A DNA stretch of 64,000 bases from Phoma sp. XZ068 (GCA_004835665.1 RBKR01000026.1:620001-684000), one strand, 5' to 3'. Counted from the stretch's first letter, positions 22,918-35,331 are shown. Numbers and translations are program-made. The notes: generated from the letters alone by a model not told the origin.

Positions 22918-25616
22918 CTACAAGAAGTGCATCAGACCCATATGTCCAGTGCCTGTTGTGTTGGGGTTGTTCGCTGCATGACCTTCGATACCATACTGAC
23001 TGACCATATCGTCAAACACCTGCCAGTCCATGTTACCACCGTCCATTGTTGGCGAATCGTTGCTATTGGCGCCTCCGGTTTGTATCATATCGTTGAAGCT
23101 CAGGTTTGCAAAGAACTGTTGATCCGGCACGTACAAGCCGGTCATGAGGTTCGCACCGCTTGGCATGATCGGCTGAGCGGATGTTGCAAAGCCTGCTTGC
23201 GTCGTTTGCATCGAGTTTTGTGGGGTTGGGGGGAGAGTGCTATGAGGAGTAAATGCTTGCCCTTCCATAACATCGAGAATAACGTTGTCAAGCCCGAAGT
23301 CGGCCAAGTTATTGAAATTCTGCCCGGGACTAGCTCTCTGGCTGCCAAACCCGGTAGACTTCCTGTTAGCTGCCCTCTGACTTTGTCCGAAGTCTTCGCC
23401 CCTGAGTCCAGTAATGGGCCTGTTTGTGTTTAGACTCACAGGGCTCTCCGGCCAGCTTGTTGGAGTTGTGTGCGTTGGTGATTCGCCGAGCTTAGGAGCC
23501 GATGGTCTTAATAGCTTATCCAAGTTTGTTGAACTTGGTTGATCAACTGTAACAGGAGGGAGGGAGCCAGGAGCGATCCAAGGAAATTCAGCGTTGAGAC
23601 GTTGACCAGTCCGGACGGCTTGGCTCGCCTGCTCGAGTTTGATCTCCCTCTCCCTGGCCGCTTTTGCCTTTGCCAACAGTTTTCTGAGTGGCTTCCACAA
23701 GCATCCTTGCTGGCCCTTGCGGTATGGCGATGCATCATTGAGTGGAAACCACCAACGACCAGCCGTAGCTTCGAGAGCGCGCCAGGCACGTTCCACTGCT
23801 TCCCCTTTAGTGCGTACACAGAGCTCAGATAGCAAGAAGGCAATGGCATGCCACTGCACGTAGGTGCGGAACAACCAGCCCCATTTCATGGTCCGAGCCT
23901 CGGTTTCGAGAAGGATCGAGTATTCGACATTTTCGAGGGAGGTAATGAACAGCTTATCCTTCGTTTCTTGGGGTAATGACGCGCCTCCATCCTTGCGCTG
24001 ATGCGGATGGTACACAATCAGCCACATCTTGCTCATGATGAGCCTTGATATTGTTGCAGTCACCCAGCAAAGAGGAACTGACATGTCGCAGTCCTTCAGG
24101 TATTTGTCCTCCATCTGTTGATGACACTCGGTAATCCACTTTTCCTTTTCGGCGATCGACAAGTTGGCAAAAAGTTCTGTGCACCTTATAGGTCCAGGGG
24201 GGATAAAAAGAATGCGACGGAAGATGTTTGCGACCTCGAAGCGAATAAGACTGAAAGTCATATCTGTGAAGCCTGTACGCTCTTGAGGAAATTCGGCCAT
24301 GTCGGGGTATAGATCAGAGTCATTTACGTTCAATGGCTGTTGTAACATGTTAGCACGCGCTTCTATTCAAAATATGAAGTAATACGCACCATTTTGGCGT
24401 CAAACTGCGCTTCGACGATTGTAGGATCACATCCATGGTCCTCAGATGATCTCGCATCTAGAACACAAACTTGCCACCATAGCCTCCGACGCATCTCGAT
24501 CTCGAACGGCGCAAGACCGAAGTGGCTACCATCCCTATGTATGCCCAGGGTTTGCGCGATACGCACAACTAAGCCAGTTAATGTCCAGATCTTCCGCGCA
24601 TCGTCATTTCTGCGCAGTAAGATAAGAAATATCACGAAAGCTTGGAGGATGACGATCTCATCGCAGTACAGGAAGTTTGCTCGGGCAAGGGCCTGCTCTA
24701 GCGCAAAGCGATACCTGACGAGAAGTGAAGACCTGTCCTCTCCCCAGTTCTGTAGGCACTCCTCCGCAGTCGTACTGGTCACAGCTCCGTAATAGATGGC
24801 GAATAGCAGAGACTCCAGGCCTTTGCTGACCTTTTCTGGATGCGCGAGAGCGTCGTTGAACGTTGGCTCGAAAGTAGGGACGTGCAGCACCTTGACTAAT
24901 GGCTCGACACTGTCCTTGTAGGCTTCCCAAAATTGGCGTGCGATTTCAGGCGTAGGGTGTAATGCTCGCATGTCAACGCTGGTCGAGCTTAGACCGAAGA
25001 TGTACCCCTGGTGTTGGCCTGATTGTTCGGACGAATCTGGCGAATTGGCATCGTCCTCATCGTCAGAGGGTTCAATCAGAACTGCTTTGAGGTCTTCCAC
25101 TTCGTTGTTTAGGCTGGCCCAGAAACTGTTGTTGATATAACGACTCCGGCCTTTCTCGACGACAAGCCGGCCGAAGCGACTTTCGAGCCCTTCGACGCTA
25201 TTGTCCACTACCACCGACGGGCTGTTCTTTGAGCTACCACTGCCGCTGAAGCAATGTTCACTCACACTCCCCTGACGGCTGCCAGTGTCGCGCTCGCGTT
25301 CTGCAGCTTCCAGCTCATGTTCTTCGACCTGCGCATTGAGGTTCTGCACGACACCTTCCAGGCGTCGCAGTCGTTCCAGAAGTTCTGCGTCAGGTGGCTT
25401 TCTGCTCTTTCGGGGTGCACGCCCAGGTCCGGGAAAAATGCATTCAATCTTTGCCCTCGCGCAGTTCGAACATGGCTGCTTCTTGTCGCATTTGACCTTG
25501 CGTCTTCTGCATGTAATGCAGGAGCGGGGGTTCGGCGCCAAAGAGCCTCCGTTTGGGTTACCGTTCTTGTGCACGCGGTCGGCCGCGTTCACGCTGTGTA
25601 TGTGTTCGTCAGACAT
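22918..25616 (-). CDS. Zn2Cys6 transcription factor with fungal-specific domain
   Basis: Exons 25616-24390 and 24336-22918 encode 881 residues; the intron is 53 bases (GTGCGT donor, GCTAAC branch, CAACAG acceptor). The binuclear zinc cluster is C33-x2-C36-x6-C43-x5-C49-x2-C52-x6-C59, followed by a basic linker (PGRAPRKSRKPP) and a heptad-like coiled coil (LLERLRRLEGVVQNLNAQVEE). The fungal-specific transcription factor domain fills the middle (FEPTFNDALAHPEKV, LARANFLYCDEIVILQAFV, the RRRLWWQVCVLDARSSEDHG motif). The C-terminal third is low-complexity, rich in Asn, Gln, Pro and Thr, as in activation regions. The frame is open 15 bases upstream of the ATG but only through a TTG. No target can be named from this sequence, and neighbours do not form an obvious regulon. 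Confidence 0.88.
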
Positions 25617-26701
25617 GACAGTGCATGTCAAAAGTGTTCTCTACAACTTCCAAAGGGTGCTGCCTGACACTCCCAGGCTTGCTGTGTGTGCGCCTGCAAT
25701 AAATCTCGAAGAGCCTGGTTCGCTATCGGTAGTTGGCAGCCACCGACGCTTAACGTCAGCCCGCTAACGCCCGCAGTGGGGATTGGTAATAGGGCTAAAT
25801 GGGCCAAGTGAGTCAATCGAATCGCGCGAGGACTTTGAAAAGGCTCGAAGAGTCGAAGAGAAGGGAAACCGTGTTATTAAACCCAATGAAGCAGCCAAGA
25901 ATATAAAATTTCTTCAGAACGGGATGCGCCTGCACCTGTAACGGTTTCATGAGTTGCGGACGCGGCCGCTTTAAACGCCGACTGTAAGTCCGACTGCGTC
26001 ATAAACCCCAGCATCGATCTGATAAAGCCACAATCAAAATGTCCTGACAAACATGGCCGCTCGTATCCCAGAAGCGTTCTAGAGGAGTAAGGCCTGAGTC
26101 ATCGTGGTAAGGCCCCCACCCCCTCGTCCGTCGTCGATGGTTGGACCGCTCCGCAGATCAGTTCAGTAGCCACCGGACGCGGATCAATGGTGTAGCGTCT
26201 CAAGCAGCTCAGTTACATCGTGACACAAGAACTTATAAGCACAAAAGGTCGAGACGCCTTAGTGGTTTTGACGCGGGCCAACAATTGGACGAAACGGAAC
26301 CCGTGGGTCGCGTTGCTGACCGCATCGCCTTCGCACTCGGATCCGCTCGCGAAATCCATCAAGTCCGAACATCTGATAAGCACCAAAAATCCAGATGGCT
26401 ACGCTTAGTAGGCCAAGCTTTGTGGGTTCAATCACATGGTTTGTCAATCGTCCACGGCCGTCTCCAGGTTCCCTTAAGGGACATTTCATGTCCTATTCAT
26501 GGGCTAATAGATCACCGACCGCAGACGTTGTACCGACTGTAAGCGCATATCATTCAGAAATTATATTCCTACGACTGGGTATCGAGACAGAAGCGTTTTA
26601 TCCAATCTTCTCAACGCCCGGTCTCCAACGCCAACGAGTAAATCATCTAATTGTACAGCGTGCCAACGCGTGAAGTGGTAGCGAGAGACAAACACCGAGC
26701 G
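25617..26701. other. Intergenic, nothing recognised
   Basis: About 1.1 kb between the Zn2Cys6 start codon and the HOS2 stop codon. I see no coding frame, tRNA or repeat. It should hold the regulator's promoter and the HOS2 3' UTR. Confidence 0.55.
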
Positions 26702-28283
26702 CTAGCGACGCTCATTCCTCCCCCCAACATTCCTTTCACGAGTTCGTCGAGTTTTCTCTACAGCCAAAGAATACTGCCTGTCGTCCTCCTCGTCCGCCAA
26801 TTCTTGCTCGACTTGCTCTCTGATCTTCATAATCTGCTCCTCAGTGATGCCCTTGGTATTAACCACAACACTGGGTGCACCCTCCATGTAACGCAGATTC
26901 TCCATGGCTTTTTCGACGAGTTTCTGCAACTGTGGGTTTGTGTTCAGGTTATCGTGTCGCTTAGTGTTGTGTAGATCGGGATACAATATGCCACCACCAT
27001 TCTCCTCACCTTGAAATGCTTGAAGGTAGGGGATGTGTGATGGCAAATCGTTGTGCAACTCTGCTCCGACACAAACGGCTGTTTCGTGACACCAGGTTCT
27101 TGCGACGTTGCGAGGTGTGTATCCTCCACCGCCAATAAGTACAAGAGGACGGCCGAAAGACTTCACGGTCTCAATACAGAAGCCGTGGGCTTTGATGTTC
27201 AGATTGAAACGACCAAGTCGGTCTCCACCGAGCGAGTCGGCACCCGACTGAAGCACGATAGCCTGTGGGTTGTACTTCTCTATCACTTTGCTTGTGACAG
27301 TCCTGAACAGCCATTTGTATTGGTCATCGTCGATACCATCATCGATGGGAATGTTCAGACTATGTGCTTTGCCGCGATTCGCTGAGTCTTTCGGGCCCAT
27401 CTCGTCGATGTTGCCGGTTCCAGGGAAGAACGGCCAGCCGTGCCTGTCAATGCCGTACTTGTGGAAGGAAAGTGTGAACACTCGGTCCGTTGACTCGAAC
27501 GCTTGTTCCACGCCATCGCCGTGATGAACGTCGATATCAATATATAGAACGCGTTGATGCTGGGTCAGCAAGAGCTGAATTGCTATGACAATGTCGTTCA
27601 CATAGCAAAATCCAGATGCCAGATTCTTCTTGGCATGATGCAAACCACCCGACCAATTGATGGCGATGTCAGATTGCTTGTTGAGTAGATTCCAAGCTGC
27701 ACTCATGGAAGCGCCGGTGTAGAGTGACACATAGTTCCACAAGCCGTCGAAAACTGGACAATCATTTGAGTCACCACCAAACCCATAAGCTATGTACTGT
27801 GCATCATCAGGCTTGGCGTTCTGCGGTGTGATTCTATAAGAAGTCAGAGAGTTGCTTGCTGTATTACAAACAGGGATGTCTTGAGACTTACTCGCTAAGA
27901 TACGATAGGTATTCGCGATCGTGGAAGATAGCTAGCTCATCATAGCTGGCTGGACGCGGTTCATAAAGATCCATTGTATATTCTAGCCCATAGGACAAGA
28001 CAAGCTGCTTAGTCAAGGTCAATCGCCAAGGCTTCATTGGATGTGAGCTTCCGAAGTGGTGGTATTCGACGTGTGGGTTGTAGTGGAAGGATACATTCCA
28101 TCCTAGCGGTTTCTCAAGTCCATAGCTTTCAGCCTCCCTGGCAATAACCTCTTGTTTCTCTGAATCAGTAAGCCTTCTGAAGTCCTGAAAATCTCCGCCG
28201 TAGACATCGTTGACGGGTGAAAGATACTCTTCAACAATATTGTTGGAGGGCCTGTTCGACGTGGAATAACCAGAAACGCGCAT
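26702..28283 (-). CDS. HOS2: Class I histone deacetylase, Hos2 type
   Basis: Exons 28283-27892 and 27833-26702 encode 507 residues; the 58-base intron has a GTAAGT donor and TTATAG acceptor. Hos2 (HosA in Aspergillus) deacetylates histone H3/H4 tails in the Set3 complex. The N terminus has the Hos2-type HHFGSSHPMKPWRLTLTKQL. Zinc and charge-relay residues are in the usual blocks: [35 protein letters not shown] and GGGGYTPRNVARTW. One oddity is residues 259-265 (IDRHGWP), which replace the single Glu normally found in the HKYG-x-FFPGTG loop. I start at the ATG at 28283, which has a GCCACC context. Further open frame upstream lacks an ATG. It diverges from the ING/PHD gene. Confidence 0.92.
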
Positions 28284-29104
28284 GGTGGCGAGTTCCTTTT
28301 TCAGGGACGTCCAAGGGTACTTCGATATGTGTGGCTGGGGACCGCAGTGGTTCTTGTCGTGCCGAAGCACTCCGTTTTGCGCTGATGCAACTGAGTGGGC
28401 TCCCGAACAAGGATTCAAGGTCCTCCGTGACCACGTTTGGATTAGATAGATTGACTGTTGTCTGGGCACGTGATGTTTGATTCGAGAGTCGTCGTCTCTT
28501 CTTTACGATCCAGGATGCCGTTGATCCTCTTTTCGCGGCGATGCGGAGGGCTCGCCGATGTTCTGGCGGCACGATTTTGAGCCGCTTCAACCAGCGACTT
28601 TCGTACGTTTTATCTTCTTTGGCTTTGTTTTACTACTGTCCGTGGACGCTCCGTTCGCAAGTTGGTCGGCCTGTGAATCGACTGTAGTGGTAGAGGAGCC
28701 ATCGTCGTCTGATTGGTAGGCCGTGGCCAACTTGCCGAGCTGCACGTGAGGCGCTAGCTTTCAGGTTCCTAGCTTAGCTCGTTAGGGCTGGATGCACCAA
28801 GTCGAGAACAACTTCCGCGCCCCAGGTAAGAAACATCAAGTAACAATCAGGTTCTTGCAACAAAGGTTAATCTGAAGTCTTGGGGGTTTATTAAGCAATT
28901 ACCGAAGGCGTTGCTCGTCCTGGCGCTTGCACTTGTGCACCTCGCCTCGCACTTTCATCACGAACGATTATAAACCATCGATCGCCATCACTTTGGCAGA
29001 GCAATCAACCACGCCAAGCCGACCTACGTGCTTGCCTTGCGACATATTCGCTGTACCGCAGTGAAGTATATCCAAACATCTCAACTCACGAGAAGAGCCG
29101 TACA
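28284..29104. promoter_or_regulatory. Shared upstream region of HOS2 and YNG2
   Basis: Both start codons point away from this 0.8 kb stretch, so it should carry both promoters. On the minus strand it also holds two unexplained open segments without an ATG: one of ~50 codons ending near 28588 and one of ~125 codons from about 28607 down to 28231, in a different frame from HOS2. They could be leader sequence, a missed 5' exon or a decayed gene. Confidence 0.5.
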
Positions 29105-30417
29105 ATGGCTATTGCAGAGGATGCTGCAACAGTTCTCGAGCAGTTTATCCATGATGGTATAGTAAAGCAGCCGAAAGGTCGTATGTGTTAGACTAATTTT
29201 GTCAAGTTGCCAATCTTCCGGCAGAAATAACGCATCTCTACGAGGAGGTACAGGCCAAAGACGCGCAGATCCAAGAACTGCGCGCAGCGATTCAACAACG
29301 CGACAATAGCCTTCAAAAGTTCATCAAGTTGAACGGCAGTCTGGTGGTGAATCCTAAAGAAGAGCCTTACAACAAGGTCGTCATCCAGAATTATGAACGA
29401 GCACAGATCCTGCAAGAAGAGAAAATTGGCTTGGTGGAGAAAGCAGCCGCACTCGTAAGCACACCGATGAAGCCTAGTATTCTGCCTGTTGACATTTTGT
29501 AGCTCGATCGATATGTGAAGCGACTGGATATCAAGCTGCGCGACCTTCAGAACGATGGATCAATACCTGCAGACCCCCAGATGCCTTCACTGCTGAAAGA
29601 CTCACCAGGGAATCTGGTACCGCCTCTCTCATCGTCAAACACGGGTGCTAGCACTCCATTACATCCAGTGTCTGGCAATCAAGGCGGGGGTGCTCCTAAT
29701 CTTGCGCAAGCAGCTGCCATTGCACGCATCACAAACGCCGCGAACACGAACAGCAATTCAAGAGCAGCGCCGATACAAAACATGCAGACACAGGCTCTCC
29801 TGAACCAGCAGAGACTAACAAATGCACAAACCGCGATCCAAGCTAGTGCACGATCAGAACGAGAGCTGTCAGTTGGGAGTGAAAGCAAGCGCCGTCGCCC
29901 GGCTGGCAGCATCGGCCCTCTCCCAGCAGCGTCCTCTTCTCTAGGTCGACAAGGTTCAATAGGACCAGGGACGCCCAAGCCATCTACTCCGGGGTCACGT
30001 GCTGGCAGCGTAGGACCACGGCATGCTCTCACAGTAAAGAAAGCGAAGCCACAGCAGCCGCTGCGCAAGGCTGCGTTGACTGCCAAGTCTGGGGTCAACA
30101 AGAAGCGGCGCAAGGGTGGCTCGCGAGCCTCGCCCTCGACAACAGCGGAGGATGAGAGCGTGGCTAGCGATGCTGGGACAGAGGACGAGGAGATGTCTGG
30201 GGTTGCTGGAGACCCAGACGAGGAGGAATCCGACGACACCAAGTACTGCTTCTGCCAACGCGTCAGCTTCGGGGACATGGTGGCCTGCGACAACGACAAC
30301 TGTCAGTATCAGTGGTTCCACTGGGAGTGTGTGGGGATCAAGGAGGAGCCGGTGGGCGATTGGCTGTGCCCTGAATGTAAGAAGCAGCCCGCACAAAAGA
30401 TCAAGCGGGTGCGTTAA
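29105..30417 (+). CDS. YNG2: ING-family PHD protein, Yng2-like
   Basis: Exons 29105-29156, 29207-29454 and 29503-30417 encode 404 residues; the introns are 50 and 48 bases. The N-terminal ING helical domain spans residues ~5-125 ([20 protein letters not shown], then a long coiled coil). Its order and the [12 protein letters not shown] block look more like Yng2 of the NuA4 H4 acetyltransferase than Pho23 of Rpd3L, but that is inference. A disordered Ser/Ala/basic middle with likely nuclear localisation signals ([16 protein letters not shown]) follows. The C-terminal PHD finger (~346-394) shows C4HC3 ligands: CFC, ACDNDNC, FHWEC and LCPEC. In this family it reads H3K4me3, with the binding tyrosine and tryptophan seen here in KYCFC and QWFHW. 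Confidence 0.88.
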
Positions 30418-31369
30418 AGTTGTGGCGCACTGCAGACATTTGGCGGCGGCGGCGGAAGGGGCGTCCCAAACGGCAACTACGACCGGCGTGTCGCCCAAGC
30501 TCTATCGCCTTGTTATATACCCTCTTGAATTGAATGTCTTCGCTCCGAAATGATGTGGTCTCCACTATGAGCTGCAAGGATCGTCGTCTGCGCCCGTCCG
30601 TGTGGGCACGGCAGCAGTCTCGATCGTCAATCTCGTCCGTGGACAAAGTGACCAGGGTCTGCGCGCCTCGTATAGCAGTTGCCCGTATTGCGGACACTCG
30701 TTCGGCAACCGTGGGAAGAGCAAGTCTGGTGACACGACATGAGCAGAACCGCACGCGCTGCACTGCACACCAAGAGCACTCGACCTGATCGGCGCCCGAC
30801 CACGACGCGCACCATCAGGCCTTCTCCAGAGGGCGCTCCACATCGCGAGCTTTCGCGGCATGCAGCGGCGCAGGGCGGGCCAGTGCCATTCGTCAACGCT
30901 CCAGGCCCTCTCCAGTTAGCGCTTCGACATCCAGCAACGCTCCCCAGCCAAGACGCGTGAAAGGGGGCATCACCGACATTTGGACAGGCAAGCAGGCGGG
31001 TCGAGCATTCCCTCAAAAGCCAGCTAGTCCCGGCACCGCGCGCTGCAGGCCCTCATCGCTCTCTGCTGCTGCGCTGCGGGGTGTCACTCCGGCGCTGTCC
31101 TTTTCCTCCACGCTGTCGTTCTAGAAGCATCGTGCACGCTGCTGTTGTTTGATGACGCCCGTTCACGCTCGCAGCGCCGCCATCTGCGACTAGGAGCCGA
31201 GGCGCGCCAATCCCAATCTTCCACCACGGCCAGGGTTTCAGGCTTGCTCAGCAGCCGCAGCGCGCTCCGGTGACCTGGGTGACTTGTGCACGCTGAACTT
31301 TGATACGGACCCCGATACGCGCTAGCAGCGACAGCGGCAGCCCGCGCTGTGAAACACGACGAACGCACC
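30418..31369. other. Intergenic, nothing recognised
   Basis: About 0.95 kb between YNG2 and SPA2, GC-rich, with overlapping chance frames on the minus strand. It should include the YNG2 3' UTR and the SPA2 promoter and leader. Confidence 0.5.
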
Positions 31370-34349
31370 ATGAACACTCGCAATGGTACGCTGTCGCCCG
31401 TCTCGACTGCCAGCCAGGAGTGGTCTCCCATAACACGATACACAAACCTCGCCGGCGAGAACCCGTATTCGCCCACGCTACCGCCCAGCACCTACGGCGG
31501 GAGTCAGTACGGCGGCGGCAGCACCGATGGAGGCATGCTCAATGGAATGCGCCCACAAGGAAACGGCAACCCGTCGCCGCCCAGCTCTGTCGGCCGCTCT
31601 AGCGACGGCACGGGGCTGTATGCCGCGAGCCTCGCAGGGAGCGACGTCAGCATGAACAACAGAAAGTTGCAGGTCCTGGAGGAGACCATGGCCGAACACT
31701 TCAGGGTGCTCAAGGTCTACCTCGGCCCTTACCTGAACGACGCCCAAGGCAATCCGCGACCTAGTAGGGCCAAGGACAAGCTCACCAGGCTCTCCGGCGT
31801 ACAGTTTCAGGAGCTCAGTACCGATGTCTACGACGAATCCTTGCGAAGGGAGCAAGACCGCAAGCGAGGAGGGCCCGGTGCGCCCGGCAACGACACGCCC
31901 AAGTACCTGCTCCCCAAAAACAACTTCCACCCAAAACGCAATCAGGCGAGACAGAAGCTGTCTACGCTGCCACTCGAGCGCTTCCGCCAACTCGCGACCG
32001 ACGTCTTCTACGAATTAGAACGCAGGTTCCCACGATTCACAACAGGCGATCTGGCGCGGTCAGCGAGTCCCGCAGCGAGCGTCGCCAGTCGCATAAGCAA
32101 CCGAGGGCCACCCAGCCGTCCAGGGACATCTAATGGGAGTATGGACGGTCGGATGGGCGGTCGGCCGCCGCCAGGTCCCGGATACAGAGGACCGCCTCCA
32201 CAAGGAGACCCACGAGGCATGCAGGGGCCCCCAGGAGGACTCGCTCCGGGATCGCAGCCTAACGAGTTCGGGCGACCGCTTCCAAAGACTTTTCAGCAGA
32301 GTACTATCGTGCCAAATAAGGGCACTTTGGTAGAGGACGACGATGACAGCGCTGCAGACGACGACGATGCCTTCAACCTAGAGGGTGCTGCTGCTAGACG
32401 GCAGACCAACAAGAGCGCCAAAAGCATGAGCATGGCGCAAGAGAAAATGGTTGCAGAACTACAAAAACAGGTCACAGAGCTACAGAGCAAGACTAGTGCC
32501 TTGGAGGGCACATTGCAAGACAAAGACGAGGAGCTTCGGAAGCTAAAGGATGCTGAAGGGGCTAGAGACAGTGTAAGTTTGTTCCAAAGCCAACAGCCTC
32601 CTGCTAACAGCTTCAGACCAATGCATCAGAGCGCGCTGAGTGGGATGAACTTCGGTACTCGCTCCAAGACAAGGTAGAAAAGGCAGAGAACCTCAACGCG
32701 TCACTGCGGTCAGAGCTAGACAGGATACGCAGCGACCATGATGAAGAGCAGAAAAGCCTGCGTGCGCAGATCGCCGACCTCGAAACAAATCCACCAACAC
32801 AAGCGTACAACGGCGGCAGTGACGAATGGAGACAACGGTGCGAGGAGCTGGAGCGCGAGCTGAGCGAGCAGCAGCAAATCGCGGAAGAAGTCCGAAGGGA
32901 TGCCTCGATGTTCTTGCAGGAGATGCGCGAATTGTCTGCACGCAGCGATGCTGCTGTTGAGAAAGAAGAAAGGCTCACGAGTCAGGTGTCGACCTTGGAA
33001 GAAGAGCTCAAGGAGTGGAAATCACGATATGCGCGCTCGAAAACGCAGCTCCGAACACTGAAAGCATCGTCAATTGGTTTGTCTGGCCTCGCATCACCCG
33101 ATATTGCCAACTACAGCCGCAACCCCAGCTTCTCGACGCCGGACGGCTTAGTCAGAGACGTCCATGTCACCAATTTCCAACTCAGTATCGATGATCTTCT
33201 TCAAAAGGCTCGCAGGGTGGACTCTGAACAGACACTCGAGAGCATGCGCAATGTAGTCAAGTGTGTGCGTGCAATTACTGGCGAAATCGACAGCACGCCG
33301 CTCTCACAGATGCAATCGCCTACCAGCAGCGTCAGTGGCGATCTGATGGCAACTCCGGAAAGGCAACAAGCAAAGTTGAAGTCCCGCGTGAGCGCTACCG
33401 CCAACAACCTCATTACAGCAGCGAAGAATCATGCCTCTTCCAATGGACTGTCACCCGTCAGTCTTCTGGACGCTGCTGCAAGCCATCTTTCCACCGCTGT
33501 CGTCGAGCTTGTTAAGCTTGTCAAGGTTCGACCAACACCAGACAACGAGCTGGATCGCGACGGAATCAACGGTGAGGATGTCAATGATATGCCAATGCCG
33601 CTCAAGCCCACTGTTTTCGGCGGTTACAGCGCCTTGACGCCTAATAGCATCGACAACAAACTAAGCGACAACAGTAACAATAACAACACGAACGGTGTTG
33701 GGCCCAACCGTGGTCACCAGCGCGGGATGAGTAGTAAGGGCAGCAATGCAACCGGATACAGTACATACAGCTCGCCCTACAGTGGGTATGGCCGTGAAAG
33801 TCGAGACTTGAATGGTGTGAATGGCCAGACTGATAGTGGCATGACAGAGTTCAAAGTAAGTTGGTTGGCTTTCCTGCCCAAACATAGCTAACAGAAACGC
33901 AGAACTATCTTGAGGACCAAACTGCCCTTCTGGTACAGAGCATCCAGCCACTCGTCAATCTCATCCGCTCCAGCCCTGACTCTACACCTGCCGAGGAGCA
34001 GCAGATCTACAATTACATCCAAGACATCTCCCGAGCAGTCGACGACACTGGAGATCGCACCTATGATGCCGTCAAACAGCTTTCCAACCCCGCTCTACAG
34101 AAACATGCAATCCCTGTTGTTCAGGTTCTTGATGACTGTAGGCGCGATATGCTGGACATCAACATCCGCGACGGCGGACGCGACAAGATCCCTCCCCTGG
34201 CATTTAAGACGGCCAGAGCTCTGAAGGTATGCACTCCACTGCATATTTATCGTGACTATGCTAAAGCTTGACAGGAACTCGTCCTCCGTGTCGACCGCAT
34301 TGAGTCTGGCGAATTAACCGTTGAGCAGACTCTCAAGACCGACTTCTAA
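31370..34349 (+). CDS. SPA2: Polarisome scaffold Spa2
   Basis: Exons 31370-32572, 32617-33855, 33903-34226 and 34275-34349 encode 946 residues; all three introns are 44-48 bases. Spa2 organises the polarisome at hyphal tips, binding formin, Bud6 and MAPK kinases. Two Spa2-homology (SHD/GIT) repeats are visible in the first third: DKLTRLSGVQFQELSTDVYDE and QKLSTLPLERFRQLATDVFYE. A Pro/Gly-rich linker, an acidic run (VEDDDDSAADDDDAF) and a long coiled coil across exons 1-2 follow. The C-terminal conserved helical region spans exons 2-4 (VTNFQLSIDDLLQKARRV, and then NYLEDQTALLVQSIQPLV). An Asn-rich low-complexity run lies just before exon 3. The ATG at 31370 is the first in the frame. Confidence 0.93.
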
Positions 34350-35252
34350 TCCGCGCAAACCACTTCTGTTTGCGATTGCTCTCAAAGAGCGCCAATGTAA
34401 CGATCGACGCTCCTGCTTTCACACTATACCTAAAGCTTTATGTTGGCTTTGATGCGGCGTTCACAGGTTTGGGTGGGGAGCATCTTATGCATCCACTCTG
34501 TTTGCAAACTGTTAATGTTGGATACCTCGACTCGCGGTTATGCGAACATGCGACATCACGAATGCCTTATACATCACCTTACCTATTATTAGTGTTTCTT
34601 ATCAAGAGCGGGCCTGTTGTGCGCTGTTGGGTGCTTATAGGAGGGAGCTGGTCACTTGCATGCTTCACAGGAGAAACCAGTCAATCCGAACGTACAAGTA
34701 GCAGGCCCGCTACGTGGCATGGACGTGTATGACTATAATAGAGTTGAGAACCGAGCATAATGAATACTTCACAGCATCTTCTGAATTGTTACTGCCGTAA
34801 GTGAGCAAGTTCACGGCTTGCTGGATTGTGGCAGATACCTTCCCCATGCGTGGTCACCACACTAGCCACATGCACAGTAACGATGAAATTGCTTCGCCCA
34901 CCTTGGCAGCAGCAACTTGGCTTCCAGCCTCATGACCGCCCACATCAAGTAAAATGAAACGGACCGGCTCGTCAACTACTCTTCAGACGCAGCCCGTCGC
35001 GGCATGACGTCACGTTACGTACCCCATGTGACAGAATCATGTGGGTCGTTTCCACACTTGTGGCTGAGGCCAGGTGCTCTTCACCATGTCTGCACACTTT
35101 GCATCAATCTCCCCCAGGGTCCAGGACAATACACGCCAATTTCGAGACATTCAGCAGTTCTGTCTTGATATCAGGTGTAGCGCAGAGTGGACAGAAAGAG
35201 CAACCAGGCGAGCATTACACTGGATCAAGAGGATCGTCAAGAACACTCCATC
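34350..35252. other. Intergenic leader with an upstream ORF
   Basis: About 0.9 kb between SPA2 and the GH43-like gene. No stand-alone gene seen. Its last part holds an ATG in good context at 35086 that opens an 81-codon frame running into, and out of frame with, the GH43-like coding sequence; this is listed separately. Confidence 0.5.
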
Positions 35253-35331
35253 ATGGCTTTTCCCGGGCAGCAGCAGCCGATGCACTCGCAGATGCACATG
35301 CAGATGCCGCCATATAACGACTCTATTTTGA
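35086..35331 (+). other. Possible upstream ORF overlapping the GH43-like start
   Basis: An ATG with the context TTCACCATGT begins an 81-codon frame ending at 35331, well inside the first exon of the GH43-like gene and in another frame. If the leader is transcribed from upstream of 35086, scanning ribosomes would meet this ATG first and miss the main start. It is Arg- and Cys-rich near its end because it shadows coding sequence, so a functional peptide is unlikely. Transcription could instead start downstream of it. Confidence 0.35.

Noticed and set aside
14828..25616. Possible secondary-metabolite cluster (two Zn2Cys6 factors, SDR, 2-hydroxyacid dehydrogenase)
   Set aside because: There is no backbone enzyme (PKS, NRPS, terpene cyclase, DMATS), P450 or transporter among them, and the members are unrelated family types.
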